Below are positions 52,889 to 55,234 of a stretch of DNA of 55,234 nucleotides, in pieces; position 1 is the stretch's first letter, and each line of letters opens with the position of its first letter. The notes below the pieces were generated by a model. The model searched no databases. It was not told the DNA's origin and saw only the letters and a list, made by a program, of their open reading frames with translations. Made by a program: the position numbers and the translations under genes. Source of the stretch: JASFBA01 sp034433695 (lineage in GTDB: Bacteria > Chloroflexota > Chloroflexia > DTKN01); NCBI GenBank assembly GCA_034433695.1, contig DAOUAK010000008.1:1-55234 (forward strand), given 5' to 3'.

Positions 52889-52892
52889 GTGG

Positions 52893-53840
52893 CTAGCGTT
52901 CATCCTTTCGGTAAGGCCGGCCGAGGGCTGCCGGGGGTGTAGTTCGGCCCACCAGACCGACAAAAGCCAGAAAGGTCAGCAGGTAAGGGATCATCAACAC
53001 AATCTGATAGGGAATCTGGACGTTCAGAGCCTGCAAGCGGAGGGTCGAGGCATCGGCGGCTCCGAACAGGGCTACGGCCAGTGCCACCGTAGCGGGATTC
53101 CAACGGCCGAAAATGACTGCGGCCAGGGCGATAAAGCCGCGGCCCGCTGTCATATTTTCCAGGAACATGTTCAACTGGCCCAGGGAAAGGAAGGCTCCCC
53201 CGATGCCAGCCAGGACCCCGCAGAGCACGGTCATTCCATAACGCCAACCGGCTACCCAGATGCCTACCGTATCCGCAGCCAGGGGATGTTCCCCCACCGC
53301 CCGAATCTTCAACCCCCACGTTGTCCGAAAAAGGAGGAACGAGGAGATGGGGATGAGCAGGTAGCCGATATAGACCAGAGGGATATGCTGAAAAAAGATC
53401 GTCCCGACCACCGGTATATTAGAGAGCAACGGGATAGACCATTTGTCAAAACTGGCCACCGTTGGCCGCTGTCCCACCCCGAAGATAGTCCGAACCAGAA
53501 AGGTCGTTAGCCCCAGGACGGCGATGTTGATGGCGGCCCCGCTGACAACCTGATCCCCTCGGATGGTCACGCTAATGAGGGCGTGGATCAGAGCCACCGC
53601 CCCTCCGGCCGCCATAGCCACCACCAGGCCAACCCAGGGGCTTCCGGAGTAATAGGCCCCCAGCATACCTCCAAAAGCCCCGCTGAGCATCATGCCTTCC
53701 AACCCAATGTTGAGCACTCCGGCTCGTTCGCTGAAAATCTCCCCCAGGGCCGCAAAGAGCAAAGGTGTAGCAAAGCGGACGGCTGCTGCCCAAAAATCGA
53801 CGCTGAATAGATTGGCCAGAAAAGCAATCAGATTATCCAT
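52893..53840 (-). CDS. Nucleoside/simple-sugar-type ABC transporter permease (second subunit)
   Basis: The 315-residue permease of the BPD_transp_2/YufQ-NupC-like group shows about eight hydrophobic segments, the signature ERAGVLNIGLEGMMLSGAF (about residues 38-57) and the cytoplasmic loop WGLKIRAVGEHPLAADTVGI. These proteins import purine nucleosides or related heterocycles with a BmpA-type binding protein. It overlaps the upstream permease gene by 8 nt. It lies just before the catabolic genes on the same strand. Confidence 0.87.
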   Translation of the reverse strand: MDNLIAFLANLFSVDFWAAAVRFATPLLFAALGEIFSERAGVLNIGLEGMMLSGAFGGMLGAYYSGSPWVGLVVAMAAGGAVALIHALISVTIRGDQVVSGAAINIAVLGLTTFLVRTIFGVGQRPTVASFDKWSIPLLSNIPVVGTIFFQHIPLVYIGYLLIPISSFLLFRTTWGLKIRAVGEHPLAADTVGIWVAGWRYGMTVLCGVLAGIGGAFLSLGQLNMFLENMTAGRGFIALAAVIFGRWNPATVALAVALFGAADASTLRLQALNVQIPYQIVLMIPYLLTFLAFVGLVGRTTPPAALGRPYRKDER

Positions 53841-54957
53841 GTTTTTCTTTCCTTAATCGCCAGTGTATATGGACTTGGGGAATAGCGCCGGCGATCACCA
53901 CGAAGAGTACGGTAATACCCTGGATGAACCCGGCTACGGCAGCAGGCACGGCGACGCTGCGCTGCATCATGTTGGAACCGGCGCGGAGTGCTCCAAAGAA
54001 GATGGCGGCGATGACCACACCTAGAGGATTGGCATTGCCCAGAAGGGCCACAGCGATGGCATCGTAACCGTATCCGGGTGAGAAGAAATCGCTCAGCCGG
54101 CGCTGAACGCCGAGAATTTCCACAATACCGGCCATCCCGGCCAGGCCGCCGCTGACCAGCATGGCGATGATCATACTGCGTACCGGGGAAATGCCAGCAT
54201 GTTGTGCCACCTTGGGGCTCTGGCCGACGGCACGGACCTGAAACCCTAGCGCCGTCCGAAACAGGATGATGTGCACCAAGGCGGCGATGGCCAGCGCAAT
54301 GAGGAACCCTATATGCAGCCGCCCTGCGTCCCAGAAGATGGGCAGCACGGCACTGTCGGGAACCGGTTCCGTCTGGGGATAGTATCCCGCCGGTTCCTGG
54401 ATTGGCCCATGGACCAGGAAACTGGTGAACCAGAAGGCCACATAGTTCAAAAGGATGGTCATGATAATCTCGCTCAGGCCACGCCTGGCCCGCAAGTAAC
54501 CGGGCAATCCTCCCCATATGGCTCCACCCACAAAGCCACCCAGGAGGCACAATGGGATATGGAGCCATGGGGGCAAACCGGGCACATAGAGCGCGATTAC
54601 CGTTCCCACCAGGGCGCCGATATGGAGTTGTCCCTCAGCGCCAATATTAAAGAGGGTGCAGCGATAGGCGAAAGCCACTCCCAGGCCGGACAAGATCAGA
54701 GGAACGGACTTTTGCAGCGTCAGACCTACAGCTGCCCAGGACCCCACGGCTCCATCCAGCATCGCTCCATACGCCCGCAAGGGTTCAATCCCTGCAATCT
54801 CGAGGACCACCGCTCCGACCAGGAAAGCCAGCACCACCGCCCATAAGGGAGCACTGGAACGCAGAACCCAGAAAATCCAGGTGTGCCTATCCGTTGGGCG
54901 GCCCAGAGTCCTCCTCACCTGGGCCTCGATAACCTCTGGGGGCGAGATATCCATCAT
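53833..54957 (-). CDS. Nucleoside/simple-sugar-type ABC transporter permease (first subunit)
   Basis: The 374-residue YufP-like permease shows TLFNIGAEGQLHIGALVG (about residue 110-127), the loop LGFQVRAVGQSPKVAQHAGI and FSPGYGYDAIAVALLGNANPLG, the standard first permease of BmpA/YufO/YufP/YufQ systems. The ATG at 54957 overlaps the ATPase stop by 4 nt (ATGA) and follows CCAGGAGGA; the next ATG (54954) has better spacing and is an alternative. Confidence 0.87.
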   Translation of the reverse strand: MMDISPPEVIEAQVRRTLGRPTDRHTWIFWVLRSSAPLWAVVLAFLVGAVVLEIAGIEPLRAYGAMLDGAVGSWAAVGLTLQKSVPLILSGLGVAFAYRCTLFNIGAEGQLHIGALVGTVIALYVPGLPPWLHIPLCLLGGFVGGAIWGGLPGYLRARRGLSEIIMTILLNYVAFWFTSFLVHGPIQEPAGYYPQTEPVPDSAVLPIFWDAGRLHIGFLIALAIAALVHIILFRTALGFQVRAVGQSPKVAQHAGISPVRSMIIAMLVSGGLAGMAGIVEILGVQRRLSDFFSPGYGYDAIAVALLGNANPLGVVIAAIFFGALRAGSNMMQRSVAVPAAVAGFIQGITVLFVVIAGAIPQVHIHWRLRKEKHG

Positions 54958-55234
54958 TCCTCCTGGGTGCCAGCCGCTATTCGTCCCTGAACCGCCGTTA
55001 CTCCGGCCATCAGCAGGCCCAGGCGCTCCCAATTGGCCTCATCATGCTCCAAAATGTCCATGATGCGGCCCCTATGGATCACTGCGATACGGTCGGCCAG
55101 CATTAAGACTTCGTCCAGTTCTGTGGAGATAAGGAGAATCCCGGCACCTCGCTGACGTTGCTCCAGGAGATTCCGGTAGACAAATTCAGAAGCCCCAACA
55201 TCCAGTCCCCGGGTAGGTTGCACTGCCAGCACGA
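54954..55234 (-). CDS. ABC transporter ATPase, C-terminal fragment (YufO-like)
   Basis: The gene runs off the right edge; only the last 93 or so codons are present. LAVQPTRGLDVGASEFVY is the Walker B/D-loop region of the second ATP-binding half of duplicated sugar/nucleoside ABC ATPases, followed by the H-loop-like LLISTELDEVLMLADRI. It energises the two permeases encoded next. A BmpA-type binding protein would be expected beyond the edge. Confidence 0.85.
   Translation of the reverse strand, partial: VLAVQPTRGLDVGASEFVYRNLLEQRQRGAGILLISTELDEVLMLADRIAVIHRGRIMDILEHDEANWERLGLLMAGVTAVQGRIAAGTQEE

Noticed and set aside
1..55234. CRISPR arrays, insertion sequences, prophage genes, rRNA genes or replication origins.
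   Set aside because: I looked for regularly spaced repeats, transposase or integrase motifs, phage structural genes and rRNA sequence and found none; the short palindromes are not regularly spaced.

Overview
This is a GC-rich window (tRNA genes included) of roughly 55 kb with tight bacterial gene packing, strong AAGGAGG-type ribosome sites, textbook TTGACA/TATAAT promoters and many GGCCGGCC octamers. The mix of a long-permease LivKHMGF transporter, PKD-domain surface protein, Cys-type CcmE, aldehyde:ferredoxin oxidoreductase and ferredoxin-linked pyrimidine reductases fits an anaerobic or facultative member of the Chloroflexota (Anaerolineae-like). That placement is an inference from gene style, not from a marker gene.

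Layout. 1-309: tail of a probable secreted protein. 544-6861 (minus): envelope operon running from a divergent promoter, with a PKD protein, a lipoprotein, a polysaccharide deacetylase and a large GT-C-like membrane protein. 6951-13211 (plus): livKHMGF amino-acid-type ABC operon behind an unusual structured leader of about 230 nt. 13330-16570 (minus): two-gene flavin/iron-sulfur amine oxidase (Hcn/opine or proline dehydrogenase type). 16640-20149 (minus): MacAB-like efflux or lipoprotein-handling operon. 20352-23933 (plus): ccmE-ccmF and a PDZ protein. 23937-25393 (minus): aspartate-type aminotransferase and a MoaD/ThiS carrier. 25507-26006 (plus): five tRNA genes (Leu, Val, Phe, Gly, Leu). 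26259-28589 (minus): GAF-GAF-STAS regulator and a membrane protein.

28692-55234 (minus): about 26 kb of same-strand, mostly overlapping genes forming one catabolic block. In transcription order it holds a nucleoside-type ABC transporter (ATPase, two permeases), an internal promoter, a tungsten AOR, an SsnA-like amidohydrolase, a fused FAD/2Fe-2S/molybdopterin hydroxylase, a class III aminotransferase, a tandem isochorismatase-fold protein, a carbamoyl-amidase/nitrilase, a PreA-like protein, an MmgE/PrpD protein, a knotted carbamoyltransferase, LeuC/LeuD-like hydratase subunits, a PrpF-like isomerase, SucC-like and SucD-like CoA ligase subunits with a ferredoxin gene between them, an HMG-CoA-lyase-like enzyme, a dihydropyrimidinase/allantoinase-like enzyme, PreT and PreA.

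Read together, the block looks like a complete N-heterocycle (purine, pyrimidine or pyridine) degradation system: uptake, ring hydroxylation, ring reduction, ring opening, ureide hydrolysis, carbamoyl transfer, transamination, and then a branched dicarboxylate isomerase/hydratase/CoA-ligase/lyase tail giving acyl-CoA and a 2-oxoacid. The ssnA-(FAD)-(FeS-Mo) order and the carbamoyltransferase recall the purine-catabolic genes of E. coli and gut anaerobes, but the C-C cleavage tail does not belong to that system. This coupling is the most interesting candidate for an undescribed pathway in the window. The actual substrate cannot be read from the sequence.
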